This document shows positions 6,841 to 13,446 of a DNA stretch of 19,837 bases, piece after piece. The notes beneath the pieces are model-generated. The model had not been told where the DNA came from. It did not search any database and saw nothing but the letters and a program-made list of their open reading frames with translations. Origin of the DNA: Paracoccaceae bacterium (GTDB taxonomy: Bacteria; Pseudomonadota; Alphaproteobacteria; Rhodobacterales; Rhodobacteraceae); NCBI GenBank assembly GCA_021648225.1, contig JAKITE010000040.1:1-19837 (forward strand), written 5' to 3'. Positions within the stretch are counted from its first letter, which is position 1. Each line of letters opens with the position of its first letter. Both the position numbers and the translations under genes were made by a program.

Positions 6841-8691
6841 CTAATCCCGTTTAGCAGGCTTGCGGCGTTTGCCTTTGTTTTTGGTATTGGCCGGTGCGGC
6901 CGGTTTTCCGGGGGCGGCGTTTTTCTTGGGGCGTTTCTTTTTGCTGGTATCCGGCCCCTCATTAAAGGCGGCGTCTGATTCCGGCTGCCATTTGGGCTTT
7001 TTGTCGAAAGATTTTTTCTTTTTGTCATAGGGTTTTTTATCAGACTTGTCGTAGGGTTTTTTATCATACGGCTTTTTACCTTTACCCTCGAATCTCGGGC
7101 GGGGCATGTTGGCAATGTCTGGCGCTTTATCCAGCAATTTCAACTGGCCACGGTCTTCGAGCTGAAGGCCCTTGCCCAATGCCTTGGTAAAACCGTTCAG
7201 GCTTTTCTTGGTTATCTCGATAAAAGTTTCGTTTTCCTGCACCCGAATGGCACCGATATCGCCATTGTCTATGTTGCCGCCTTTGCAAAGGGCGGGCAGC
7301 AGCCATTTTGCTTCGGCGCGCTGGCTGCGGCCAATGTTCAGGCTGAACCAGACGCTGGGGCCAAACGTAGTGCGCGGGGCCGGTTTGCCTTTTTCATGCG
7401 ACACGCCTAGTTCTTCGGGGGCGGATTGTTTGGCGTTGTTCACCCGCAAAAATGCAGCTGCCAACTGTTCAGCGCTGAATTTTTCAACCAGTCTGTCAAC
7501 GGCACTGCGTTCGTCCTCGGAGATTTCCTGAGTCCAGGTTGGCGCATCAATCAGGCGCTCATTGTCGCGTTTGATTACTGCATCGGCAGAAGGTGCCTCG
7601 CCCCAGTTGGCATCGACTTTGGCACCGCGCAACAGGCGTTCAGCCTTGCGCCGCGCTTTTGGTGGCACGATCAGGGTAGAAACACCTTTGCGCCCGGCGC
7701 GGCCTGTGCGGCCTGAACGGTGCAGTAAGGTTTCGGAATTGCTGGGCAGATCCGCATGGATCACCAGTTCCAGATTGGGCAGATCAATGCCGCGCGCCGC
7801 CACATCGGTGGCCACACATACCCGCGCACGACCATCGCGCATGGCTTGTAATGCATGGGTGCGTTCATTTTGCGACAGCTCGCCGGACAGGGCCACAACC
7901 GAAAAGCCACGATTGGAAAACCGCGTGGTCAGGCGGTTGACCATGGCGCGGGTGTTGCAGAAAACCAAGGCATTTTTGGCCTCGTAATAGCGCAATACAT
8001 TGATGATGGCATTTTCGCTGTCGCGCGGGGCGACGTTCAAGGCGCGATATTCAATATCGTCATGCTGGCGCGATTCGCCCACAGCGGTAACCCGCACCGC
8101 GTCTTTTTGGTAATTTCTGGCCAAGGTGGCAATCATTTTTGGCACGGTGGCCGAGAACATCAGGGTGCGGCGATCATCTGGCGCTTGTTCCAGAATAAAC
8201 TCCAGATCCTCGCGAAAGCCGAGATCCAGCATTTCGTCTGCTTCATCAAGCACCACAGCGCGGATATCGCCCAGCTTGATCGAATTACGCTGGATATGGT
8301 CGCGCAAGCGCCCCGGTGTGGCCACAACAATATGCGCGCCACGATCCAGATTGCGCCGTTCGGTGCGCATATCCATGCCACCCACACAAGATGCAACAAC
8401 CGCGCCCGCACCGGCATATAGCCAGTCAAGTTCACGTTTGACCTGCAGGGCCAATTCACGCGTGGGTGCAATTACCAGCGCCAAAGGTTTGTTGGCACGG
8501 CTGAAACAGCCGTCGGCCTCAAGAATGGTTGGCGCGATGGCCAAACCAAAGGCAACGGTCTTGCCAGAGCCGGTTTGGGCCGAAACCAACAGGTCCGAGC
8601 TTTCCAGCGCGGGGTCGGTTACATCCTTTTGCACTTGGGTCAGGGTTTCATAGCCGCGCTTATCCAGCGCATTTTTGAGTGTTTCGATCAC
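6841..8691 (-). CDS. DEAD-box ATP-dependent RNA helicase with DbpA-type RNA-binding domain and lysine-rich tail
   Basis: RNA helicase of 616 residues from a GTG at 8691 (MIETLKNALDKRGYETLTQVQ), preceded by AAAGAGA; an in-frame ATG 22 codons upstream (8757) gives an atypical N-terminus and is disfavoured. Motifs: Q motif around 14-21, Walker A AQTGSGKT at 38-45, APTREL, TPGRL, DEAD at 149-152, SAT (MFSATVPK), ATDVAARGIDLP and HRSGRTGRAGR. A DbpA-like RNA-binding domain follows the two RecA folds (around VWFSLNIGRSQRAEAKWLLP to ITKKSLNGFTKALGKGLQLE). The C-terminal ~80 residues are very basic, with KKPYDK repeats. Such DeaD/CsdA-like enzymes help ribosome assembly and mRNA unwinding, often in the cold. 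Convergent with the solute-binding gene, with a 2-nt gap. Confidence 0.92.
   Translation of the reverse strand: MIETLKNALDKRGYETLTQVQKDVTDPALESSDLLVSAQTGSGKTVAFGLAIAPTILEADGCFSRANKPLALVIAPTRELALQVKRELDWLYAGAGAVVASCVGGMDMRTERRNLDRGAHIVVATPGRLRDHIQRNSIKLGDIRAVVLDEADEMLDLGFREDLEFILEQAPDDRRTLMFSATVPKMIATLARNYQKDAVRVTAVGESRQHDDIEYRALNVAPRDSENAIINVLRYYEAKNALVFCNTRAMVNRLTTRFSNRGFSVVALSGELSQNERTHALQAMRDGRARVCVATDVAARGIDLPNLELVIHADLPSNSETLLHRSGRTGRAGRKGVSTLIVPPKARRKAERLLRGAKVDANWGEAPSADAVIKRDNERLIDAPTWTQEISEDERSAVDRLVEKFSAEQLAAAFLRVNNAKQSAPEELGVSHEKGKPAPRTTFGPSVWFSLNIGRSQRAEAKWLLPALCKGGNIDNGDIGAIRVQENETFIEITKKSLNGFTKALGKGLQLEDRGQLKLLDKAPDIANMPRPRFEGKGKKPYDKKPYDKSDKKPYDKKKKSFDKKPKWQPESDAAFNEGPDTSKKKRPKKNAAPGKPAAPANTKNKGKRRKPAKRD
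6991..7077 (-). repeat. KKPYDK-repeat coding segment in the helicase tail
   Basis: This stretch encodes imperfect repeats of KKPYDK (KKPYDKKPYDK, SDKKPYDK, KKKSFDKKPK). At the DNA level the ggttttttatc segment recurs. It probably forms a disordered, positively charged RNA-binding tail, and is a likely site of length variation between strains. Confidence 0.75.
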
Positions 8692-8773
8692 GGCGGTCTC
8701 TTTTCGGAATGACAAGCGGCTGCATCTATGGGGTTTTGGGGCAAATGTATAGGGCATAAGGCGTGGCCAAAAC

Positions 8774-8788
8774 GCATGGCAGCCATGC
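8774..8788. promoter_or_regulatory. Perfect inverted repeat upstream of the helicase gene
   Basis: GCATGGC-A-GCCATGC is a 7+1+7 nt perfect inverted repeat, 83 nt upstream of the helicase GTG. On the minus strand it is followed by GTTTTGG, so it could weakly terminate transcripts coming from the HEPN-type gene, or act as an operator or 5' UTR hairpin of the helicase. The roles cannot be separated from sequence. Confidence 0.4.
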
Positions 8789-8906
8789 AGGTGTAAAATG
8801 CCACATAGGTTGAGGCCTGCGCGCCAGAATTTTTAATTGCCGCCAGATAGATTGGATTACACAGCTTTTTGAGGGGGAATTGCAGCTTTACGTAATTTTA
8901 TCCAAG

Positions 8907-8931
8907 GGCGATTATGTGGAACAAAATCGCC
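8907..8931. other. Inverted repeat downstream of the HEPN-type gene
   Basis: GGCGATT (8907-8913) and AATCGCC (8925-8931) form a 7-bp stem with an 11-nt loop, about 45 nt past the stop of the minus-strand HEPN-type gene. There is no T-run on the minus-strand side, so it is at best an imperfect terminator or an mRNA 3'-end stabiliser. Nothing else recognisable was seen between 8692 and 8977. Confidence 0.35.
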
Positions 8932-8977
8932 GAAGAAGAGTATTTATGCAAAGGTTTCAAGACTGCATCCTGCGATG

Positions 8978-10225
8978 CTATTTCTCTTGCCTAAATTCAA
9001 CTCCGCACTTGAGTAGGTACATCTGACGTTTCCGCATTTCCTTGTTGGTTGGAAGATCGCAGAATTTCCATAGCTCCTCAATGTCCTTGAAACTAAAAGG
9101 GTTAGTTAAAATCGTACGGAGAAAAGGAGTCAGGAACTCTTTCATCTGGAATGCTAATCCTTCCTTGTCATTGGCTTGAATAGGCCGCCCATGAGAGATC
9201 AGATTTCTCCTATGCATCAAATGAATTCCAATCTGAAACATCTCGTCTCTATTTTCAAAAAACCAAGCAGCCCGTTTGACAAGAGTCTCACCCTTTTCAA
9301 ACGGGTGCCCTCCGATAGCCTCCAATAACCTCCAGCCATCCAGAAAAGACGCTTCTAGATCACTTTGAGAAAATGCAGCATGGTGGCGCACAAGCGCCTT
9401 TTCGGCCATACTCCGCCAAGGGAGTCGCCGGATTTTCTTACGCGCTTTCTCAACGTTTGCATGAATTTTTATGGCTGTTGCTTTAGGTAAATCCTTTATC
9501 ACCATGCGTTTTGGCCATTCATTATACCAAAAGATGTCACTGCTCATTCCCCCCGACAGGTCATGAACTGTCATGTGGGGGGCAAGTAAAACCGTACTGA
9601 TTGGGCGGCTTGGATCGTTTGTTAATATGAATTTCCCCCTGTTTAAGAATATGGAATACAAGCCCAGCTCTATGGAAATAGCACTTTCTGCTAATTCAAA
9701 CGCATCGTAAGCATCAATCGCTTGGACCGAGCAAACAGCTAAAGGCAAGTCGTTAATTCCTTGCATATTTATAGGAAAGCAGTCCTCTTGACGCTTTAAC
9801 TGTTCGGCTCTTTCGTGCTTGGCCCGACGCAAAAAATTAGAAACTGGACTTGCGCCAAACATGATCGATACGTCATTCCACCTCTTTTGCCCACGTATAA
9901 GGCCTGTGCTTTCCCAAACAGGAAACACGACTTTATACGGTTGTCGGGCAGTTTGTTCCTTGATGCTAGCAATACGGTTGCAATGCTCAATGAATTTCTG
10001 TTCATTGAGGTCTTGTTCCGCCGACATGGCTTCTCGCACGACACTGCCAACAAAGGCGTTAGATTTGCCGTTTTCGACAACCGCTGTTCTTAAAAAACTC
10101 TCACATTTATCCCATGTGTCAAGGCCTTTTGGAGAGATTGTTACATCAGGATTTAGCGTTCGATCCTCCGATAGTTTTGCCAACATTAGCCCAATATCAA
10201 AACCCTTCCTTTTCTTAATCGCCAT
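8978..10225 (-). CDS. Hypothetical protein with C-terminal HEPN-type (Rx4H) domain, putative ribonuclease
   Basis: A 415-residue soluble protein without signal peptide or membrane span. I do not recognise the full-length family. The C-terminal part looks like an Apea-type HEPN domain (about residues 285-375): a helix FLDGWRLLEAIGG (294-306), then LVKRAAWFF, then IGIHLMHRRNLISHG with R340-N341 and H345, matching the R-N-x3-H signature of HEPN ribonucleases. Residues 1-280 are of unknown fold; 160-245 looks rich in strands (LPLAVCSVQAID, KFILTNDPSRPISTVLLAP). The start is supported by AAGAGG 11 nt upstream. G+C in sampled 60-base rows is about 37-50%, against 63% in a sampled tctE row, suggesting horizontal origin. 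It stands alone between housekeeping genes. A defence or toxin-like RNA-cleaving role is plausible but inferred. Confidence 0.75.
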   Translation of the reverse strand: MAIKKRKGFDIGLMLAKLSEDRTLNPDVTISPKGLDTWDKCESFLRTAVVENGKSNAFVGSVVREAMSAEQDLNEQKFIEHCNRIASIKEQTARQPYKVVFPVWESTGLIRGQKRWNDVSIMFGASPVSNFLRRAKHERAEQLKRQEDCFPINMQGINDLPLAVCSVQAIDAYDAFELAESAISIELGLYSIFLNRGKFILTNDPSRPISTVLLAPHMTVHDLSGGMSSDIFWYNEWPKRMVIKDLPKATAIKIHANVEKARKKIRRLPWRSMAEKALVRHHAAFSQSDLEASFLDGWRLLEAIGGHPFEKGETLVKRAAWFFENRDEMFQIGIHLMHRRNLISHGRPIQANDKEGLAFQMKEFLTPFLRTILTNPFSFKDIEELWKFCDLPTNKEMRKRQMYLLKCGVEFRQEK

Positions 10226-10267
10226 GTTGATCGTGACCTCTTAAGTTGCTATTTTGTGACTTCTTAT

Positions 10268-10299
10268 CCTTGCAAGGCTTCAGTTGGATTGCAATCCAA
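10268..10299. promoter_or_regulatory. Two adjacent palindromes upstream of the HEPN-type gene, candidate operator
   Basis: CCTTGCAAGG (10268-10277) and TTGGATTGCAATCCAA (10284-10299) are both perfect palindromes sharing the core TTGCAA, with centres 19 nt apart. They lie 43-74 nt upstream of the start of the minus-strand gene, where a promoter operator is expected. No convincing -10/-35 pair was found there, so the regulatory role is inference from symmetry and position. Confidence 0.45.
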
Positions 10300-10494
10300 G
10301 AGCTACCCTAGGAAATGCTATTCCTGTAGGTGTGGCCTCAAACCGGACCTCCGCACAAAATTGAACTAAAAACCTCTTGGAACCTCAAACCCAAACTATC
10401 TGCTTGCTAAGCAAGTGGCATCTTGAACTTTATCCAGTGAACCCGTATGTGACACAGACGCGATTAATGTATCGTATTAAGCAGAGGAATTCCC

Positions 10495-10692
10495 ATGGCG
10501 CGTACCAACCCATTTCAGTTTATCCAGCAGGTTCGTGCTGAGGTTTCAAAGGTCGTTTGGCCTACCCGTCGCGAAACGCTTTTGACCACGGCCATGGTTC
10601 TGGTCATGGCGGTTCTTGCGGCGATCTTTTTCTTGCTGGTTGATCTTGTTATCAAGTTCGGTCTGGAGACATTGCTTACCGCCGCCTCTTGA
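10495..10692 (+). CDS. secE: Preprotein translocase subunit SecE
   Basis: A 65-residue protein of the short single-span SecE type common outside the enterobacteria. The cytoplasmic amphipathic helix carries the family signature (FIQQVRAEVSKVVWPTRRET), followed by one membrane helix at about residues 30-52. It stabilises SecY in the SecYEG channel of the inner membrane. The start is preceded by AGAGGAA. The gene lies directly upstream of nusG, the near-universal bacterial order. A terminator-like hairpin follows, so it may be transcribed partly apart from nusG. The 269-nt spacer upstream contains no tRNA gene that I can find. Confidence 0.96.
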   Translation: MARTNPFQFIQQVRAEVSKVVWPTRRETLLTTAMVLVMAVLAAIFFLLVDLVIKFGLETLLTAAS

Positions 10693-10739
10693 TTCCAATT
10701 GGTTCCGGTTGTATAGGCAACGCTTCCACCTATGAACGG

Positions 10740-10768
10740 CGCGCTTCGATTCGTTAGCGCGTTTTTGT
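10740..10768 (+). terminator. Rho-independent terminator-like hairpin after secE
   Basis: CGCGCT (10740-10745) pairs with AGCGCG (10756-10761) around a 10-nt loop and is followed at once by GTTTTTG-like T-rich sequence (10762 onward). It lies about 50 nt past the secE stop. The 6-bp stem is short, so termination may be partial. Confidence 0.55.
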
Positions 10769-10772
10769 TTGT

Positions 10773-10801
10773 TTGGAAGTATCGGGTTAACCCCCTGTAA
10801 T
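10773..10801 (+). promoter_or_regulatory. Sigma-70 type promoter for nusG
   Basis: TTGGAA (-35, 10773-10778), a 17-nt spacer and TGTAAT (-10, 10796-10801) match consensus at 4/6 and 5/6. A palindrome GGGTTAACCC lies within the spacer. Transcription would begin near 10808, leaving a leader of about 43 nt before nusG. It sits just after the secE terminator-like hairpin, which supports a fresh start of transcription here. Confidence 0.55.
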
Positions 10802-10850
10802 AAAACGTAATAATGACGATAGCGTCAACAAATTTGAGGTCACGGGCATA

Positions 10851-11384
10851 ATGGCGATACGCTGGTATTCAGTAAGCGTTCTTTCGAACTTCGAAAAGAA
10901 AGTTGAAGAAGCGATCCATGAGGCCGTGCGCCAAAAAGGGCTGGAGGATGAAATCATTCAGGTTTTGGTCCCCACCGAAGAAGTGCTGGAAATGCGCCGT
11001 GGCAAAAAAATCACCCGCGAGCGCCGCTTTATGCCGGGTTATGTTCTGGTGCAAATGGAGCTGACCGACCGCGCTTATCACGCCATTAACAGCATCAATC
11101 GTGTGACTGGTTTCTTGGGCGCGCAAAACACGCCATCGCCAATGCGCGATTCGGAAGTTGCCGCGATTCTCAATCAGGTTGATGAAACCGCCGATGGTCC
11201 GCGCAATCTGATTTTCTTTGATATTGGCGAAACAGTTAATGTCATCGACGGCCCGTTTGAGGGCTTTGGCGGCATGGTTGAGGATGTGGACATGGAAAAT
11301 GCCCGTCTGAAAGTGACTGTATCTATTTTTGGCCGCGCAACGCCGGTCGAGCTTGAATTTACGCAGGTTTCTAAACAGACCTGA
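10851..11384 (+). CDS. nusG: Transcription termination/antitermination factor NusG
   Basis: A 177-residue cytoplasmic transcription factor of normal length. The N-terminal NGN domain (about residues 3-115) binds the RNA polymerase clamp and includes RWYSVSVLSNFEKKVEEAI and the conserved RRFMPGYVLVQM; the C-terminal KOW domain (about 124-175) carries GETVNVIDGPFEGFGG and binds Rho or S10. It slows pausing, couples transcription to translation and helps Rho termination. GAGGT lies about 11 nt before the ATG. It is preceded by its own promoter candidate and leads into rplK after a 105-nt structured gap. Confidence 0.97.
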   Translation: MAIRWYSVSVLSNFEKKVEEAIHEAVRQKGLEDEIIQVLVPTEEVLEMRRGKKITRERRFMPGYVLVQMELTDRAYHAINSINRVTGFLGAQNTPSPMRDSEVAAILNQVDETADGPRNLIFFDIGETVNVIDGPFEGFGGMVEDVDMENARLKVTVSIFGRATPVELEFTQVSKQT

Positions 11385-11393
11385 TAACCCCCG

Positions 11394-11469
11394 AGTGTGG
11401 GAGGCGAGGGCGCGCACGCCTGGACCAGACCACACTACCACGATGCCCGACCGGTTGCGACCATCGGGC
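11394..11469 (+). promoter_or_regulatory. Structured nusG-rplK spacer, candidate L1-responsive leader
   Basis: A nested hairpin is formed by AGTGTGG (11394-11400) with CCACACT (11430-11436), enclosing AGGCG (11402-11406) with CGCCT (11417-11421). A second hairpin, GCCCGA (11445-11450) with TCGGGC (11464-11469), ends just before the strong rplK Shine-Dalgarno. In E. coli, L1 represses the rplK-rplA mRNA by binding a leader structure at this place; an equivalent here is inference. No T-run follows, so it is not a simple terminator. Confidence 0.45.
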
Positions 11470-11489
11470 GGTATACAAAGGAGGCCAAC

Positions 11490-11918
11490 ATGGCCAAGAA
11501 GATAGCCGGGACGCTTAAGCTACAAGTCCCCGCCGGCAAGGCAAACCCGTCGCCCCCCGTCGGCCCAGCATTGGGCCAGCGCGGCATTAACATCATGGAA
11601 TTCTGTAAGGCGTTTAACGCCAAAACACAGGAACTGGAGGCCGGCGCACCTTGCCCGACCATTATCACCTATTATGTTGATAAATCCTTTACCATGGACA
11701 TCAAAACCCCGCCGGCATCCTATATGCTGAAAAAAGCGGCCGGTTTGAAATCCGGTGCCAATAATCCCGCCAAAGAGGTCGTGGGTTCGGTAACACTGAA
11801 GCAGGTAAAAGAAATTGCCGAAGCCAAGATGCGTGACCTGAATGCGGTTGATATCGAAGGTGGGATGAAAATCATCATGGGTTCTGCCCGTTCGATGGGT
11901 ATCGAGGTAAAGGGTTAG
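11490..11918 (+). CDS. rplK: 50S ribosomal protein L11
   Basis: 142 residues, the standard length. The N-terminal domain carries the proline-rich binding region for the stringent-response and thiostrepton site (KANPSPPVGPALGQRGINI); the C-terminal domain binds 23S rRNA of the GTPase centre and ends MKIIMGSARSMGIEVKG. The start is set by AAAGGAGG about 6 nt before ATG; a longer frame from 11397 has no ribosome-binding site and reads through the leader structure. rplA follows 4 nt after the stop, so the two are co-translated. Confidence 0.97.
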   Translation: MAKKIAGTLKLQVPAGKANPSPPVGPALGQRGINIMEFCKAFNAKTQELEAGAPCPTIITYYVDKSFTMDIKTPPASYMLKKAAGLKSGANNPAKEVVGSVTLKQVKEIAEAKMRDLNAVDIEGGMKIIMGSARSMGIEVKG

Positions 11919-11922
11919 TCTT

Positions 11923-12621
11923 ATGGCAAATGTAGGAAAACGTTTTACCGCCGCCAAAGCAGCTTTTGCTGGCAAAAGTGAAGTATCTGTTGAAGAGGCC
12001 GTTGCATTGGTCAAAGCCAACGCAACCGCAAAATTTGACGAAACTGTTGACATCGTATTTGCGCTGGGTGTTGACCCGCGCCACGCTGACCAAATGGTCC
12101 GTGGTGTGTGTGCCTTGCCAAACGGCACCGGTAAAACCATGCGGGTTGCGGTTTTTGCCCGCGATGCAAAAGCCGAAGAAGCCACCAAAGCCGGTGCGGA
12201 TATCGTTGGCGCGGAAGACCTGATGGAGCAAATCCAGCAGGGCAACCTTGATTTTGACCGTTGCATTGCAACCCCTGACATGATGCCGATTGTTGGCCGT
12301 CTGGGCAAAATCCTTGGGCCACGCAACCTGATGCCAAACCCTCGGGTTGGCACGGTTACCATGGACATCAAAGCCGCTGTTGAAGCTGCCAAAGGTGGCG
12401 AAGTGCAGTTCAAGGCTGAAAAAGCCGGTGTTGTGCATGCGGGTATTGGTAAGGCTTCATTCAGCGAAAAAGCCTTGGCAGAAAATGTCAAAGCCATTGT
12501 GGCGGCGATTCAAAAAGCCCGCCCAACGGGTGCCAAAGGCACATATGTAAAGAAAATCGCGCTTAGCTCCACCATGGGGCCGGGCGTTACACTCGACATC
12601 GCAACCGCGACTGCCGAGTAA
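11923..12621 (+). CDS. rplA: 50S ribosomal protein L1
   Basis: 232 residues, typical for bacterial L1, which builds the mobile L1 stalk near the ribosomal E site and in many bacteria represses its own operon. The clearest signature is LGKILGPRNLMPNP, followed by GTVTMDI. The start lies 4 nt after the rplK stop without its own strong Shine-Dalgarno, which suggests translational coupling. Two hairpins directly after the stop separate it from rplJ. Confidence 0.97.
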   Translation: MANVGKRFTAAKAAFAGKSEVSVEEAVALVKANATAKFDETVDIVFALGVDPRHADQMVRGVCALPNGTGKTMRVAVFARDAKAEEATKAGADIVGAEDLMEQIQQGNLDFDRCIATPDMMPIVGRLGKILGPRNLMPNPRVGTVTMDIKAAVEAAKGGEVQFKAEKAGVVHAGIGKASFSEKALAENVKAIVAAIQKARPTGAKGTYVKKIALSSTMGPGVTLDIATATAE

Positions 12622-12626
12622 AAGAT

Positions 12627-12664
12627 CCCCGCAAGGGGTTAGGCGGGCTGTAATGGCCCGTTTT
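12627..12664 (+). terminator. Tandem hairpins with short T-run after rplA
   Basis: CCCC-GCAA-GGGG (12627-12638) has a GNRA-type tetraloop. It is followed by CGGGC (12644-12648) pairing with GCCCG (12656-12660) around a 7-nt loop, then TTTT (12661-12664). The second hairpin is a plausible, possibly leaky, rho-independent terminator of the rplKA unit. Confidence 0.55.
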
Positions 12665-12687
12665 CGTCCGAGATAGTGGGTGCCTTT

Positions 12688-12696
12688 TGGCATAAT
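12688..12696 (+). promoter_or_regulatory. Extended -10 promoter candidate for rplJ-rplL-rpoBC
   Basis: TGG followed by CATAAT (12691-12696; 5/6 to consensus) forms an extended -10 element. No good -35 was found at 16-18 nt. It lies just after the rplA terminator-like hairpins and would give a leader of about 150 nt before rplJ. Confidence 0.4.
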
Positions 12697-12699
12697 TCC

Positions 12700-12854
12700 T
12701 GCTTGAGACGGAAGCAAACAGGATCAATTTTGGGTGCAAGCCCATGGGGGATTTTGGCTGGTTTCGTAAGGACCGTAAGACGTTGGGCTGCATGTTGTGG
12801 CCCAATGAATTTGAGCCGGAGGGGGCGACCCTTCCATAAACTTGGAGCAATTCT
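12700..12854 (+). ncRNA. Probable rplJ mRNA leader (L10-type autoregulatory region)
   Basis: About 150 nt without a credible gene lie between the promoter candidate and the GTG start of rplJ. It contains short complementary stretches such as TTGGGCTGCA (12783-12792) near TGTGGCCCAA (12796-12805). In many bacteria the L10-L7/L12 complex binds such a leader and represses translation of rplJ and rplL. Position and length fit; I could not verify the kink-turn motif. Confidence 0.4.
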
Positions 12855-13367
12855 GTGGATAGAGCCCAAAAAGAAGCAGTGATCGGTGAACTCGATCAAA
12901 TCTTCACGGACTCTGGCGTGGTTGTGGTAGCACATTACGTTGGTCTTACAGTTGCAGATATGACGGACCTGCGCCTTCGCATGAGCGAAGCTGGCGCATC
13001 GGTTCGCGTTGCCAAAAACAGGCTCGCCAAAATTGCCCTGAAGGGGAAAGCCAGCGAAAGCATCGGCGATCTTTTGACGGGCCAGACTGTTCTGGCCTTT
13101 TCGGCTGACCCGGTTGCCGCTGCGAAAGTAGCGCAGGCATTTTCCAAAGATAACGACAAGCTCGTTATTCTTGGCGGTGCCATGGGCGATACAGTTCTGG
13201 ACGTTGCCGGTGTTAAAGCTGTGGCAGCCATGCCAAGCCGTGAAGAGGTTCTTGCCTCTATCGCTGCTTGTCTGGGTTCCCCGGCCAGCAACATTGCCAG
13301 CGCGATTGGCGCTCCTGCCAGCAATATCGCGGGTATACTTTCTACCCTCGAAGAGCAGGCGGCATAA
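12855..13367 (+). CDS. rplJ: 50S ribosomal protein L10 (GTG start)
   Basis: 170 residues, normal length for L10, which anchors the L7/L12 dimers to the ribosomal stalk. The N-terminal rRNA-binding part begins MDRAQKEAVIGELDQIF and includes the family segment VVVAHYVGLTVADMTDLR and VRVAKNRLAKIAL. The C-terminal helix that carries L7/L12 is alanine-rich (ASNIASAIGAPASNIAGILS). Translation starts at GTG with GGAG 7 nt upstream, which may limit initiation in line with leader-based control. rplL follows after 79 nt. Confidence 0.96.
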   Translation: MDRAQKEAVIGELDQIFTDSGVVVVAHYVGLTVADMTDLRLRMSEAGASVRVAKNRLAKIALKGKASESIGDLLTGQTVLAFSADPVAAAKVAQAFSKDNDKLVILGGAMGDTVLDVAGVKAVAAMPSREEVLASIAACLGSPASNIASAIGAPASNIAGILSTLEEQAA

Positions 13368-13446
13368 TATCTCGACTATATGACCGGCTGATGCGCGAAC
13401 GCGATCTAACCGGAATAAATTGAAACTGATTAACGGAGAGCATAAA

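Noticed and set aside
8971..10330. Possible direct repeats flanking the HEPN-type gene (ATGCTATTTCT near 8975 and ATGCTATTCCT near 10315)
   Set aside because: Only about ten bases with a mismatch, and one copy overlaps the gene end; within chance expectation, so not called an attachment site.
11520..12497. Minus-strand open frame of 325 codons over rplK and rplA
   Set aside because: Shadow of the coding strand; low-complexity serine/alanine/threonine-rich product with no ribosome-binding site.
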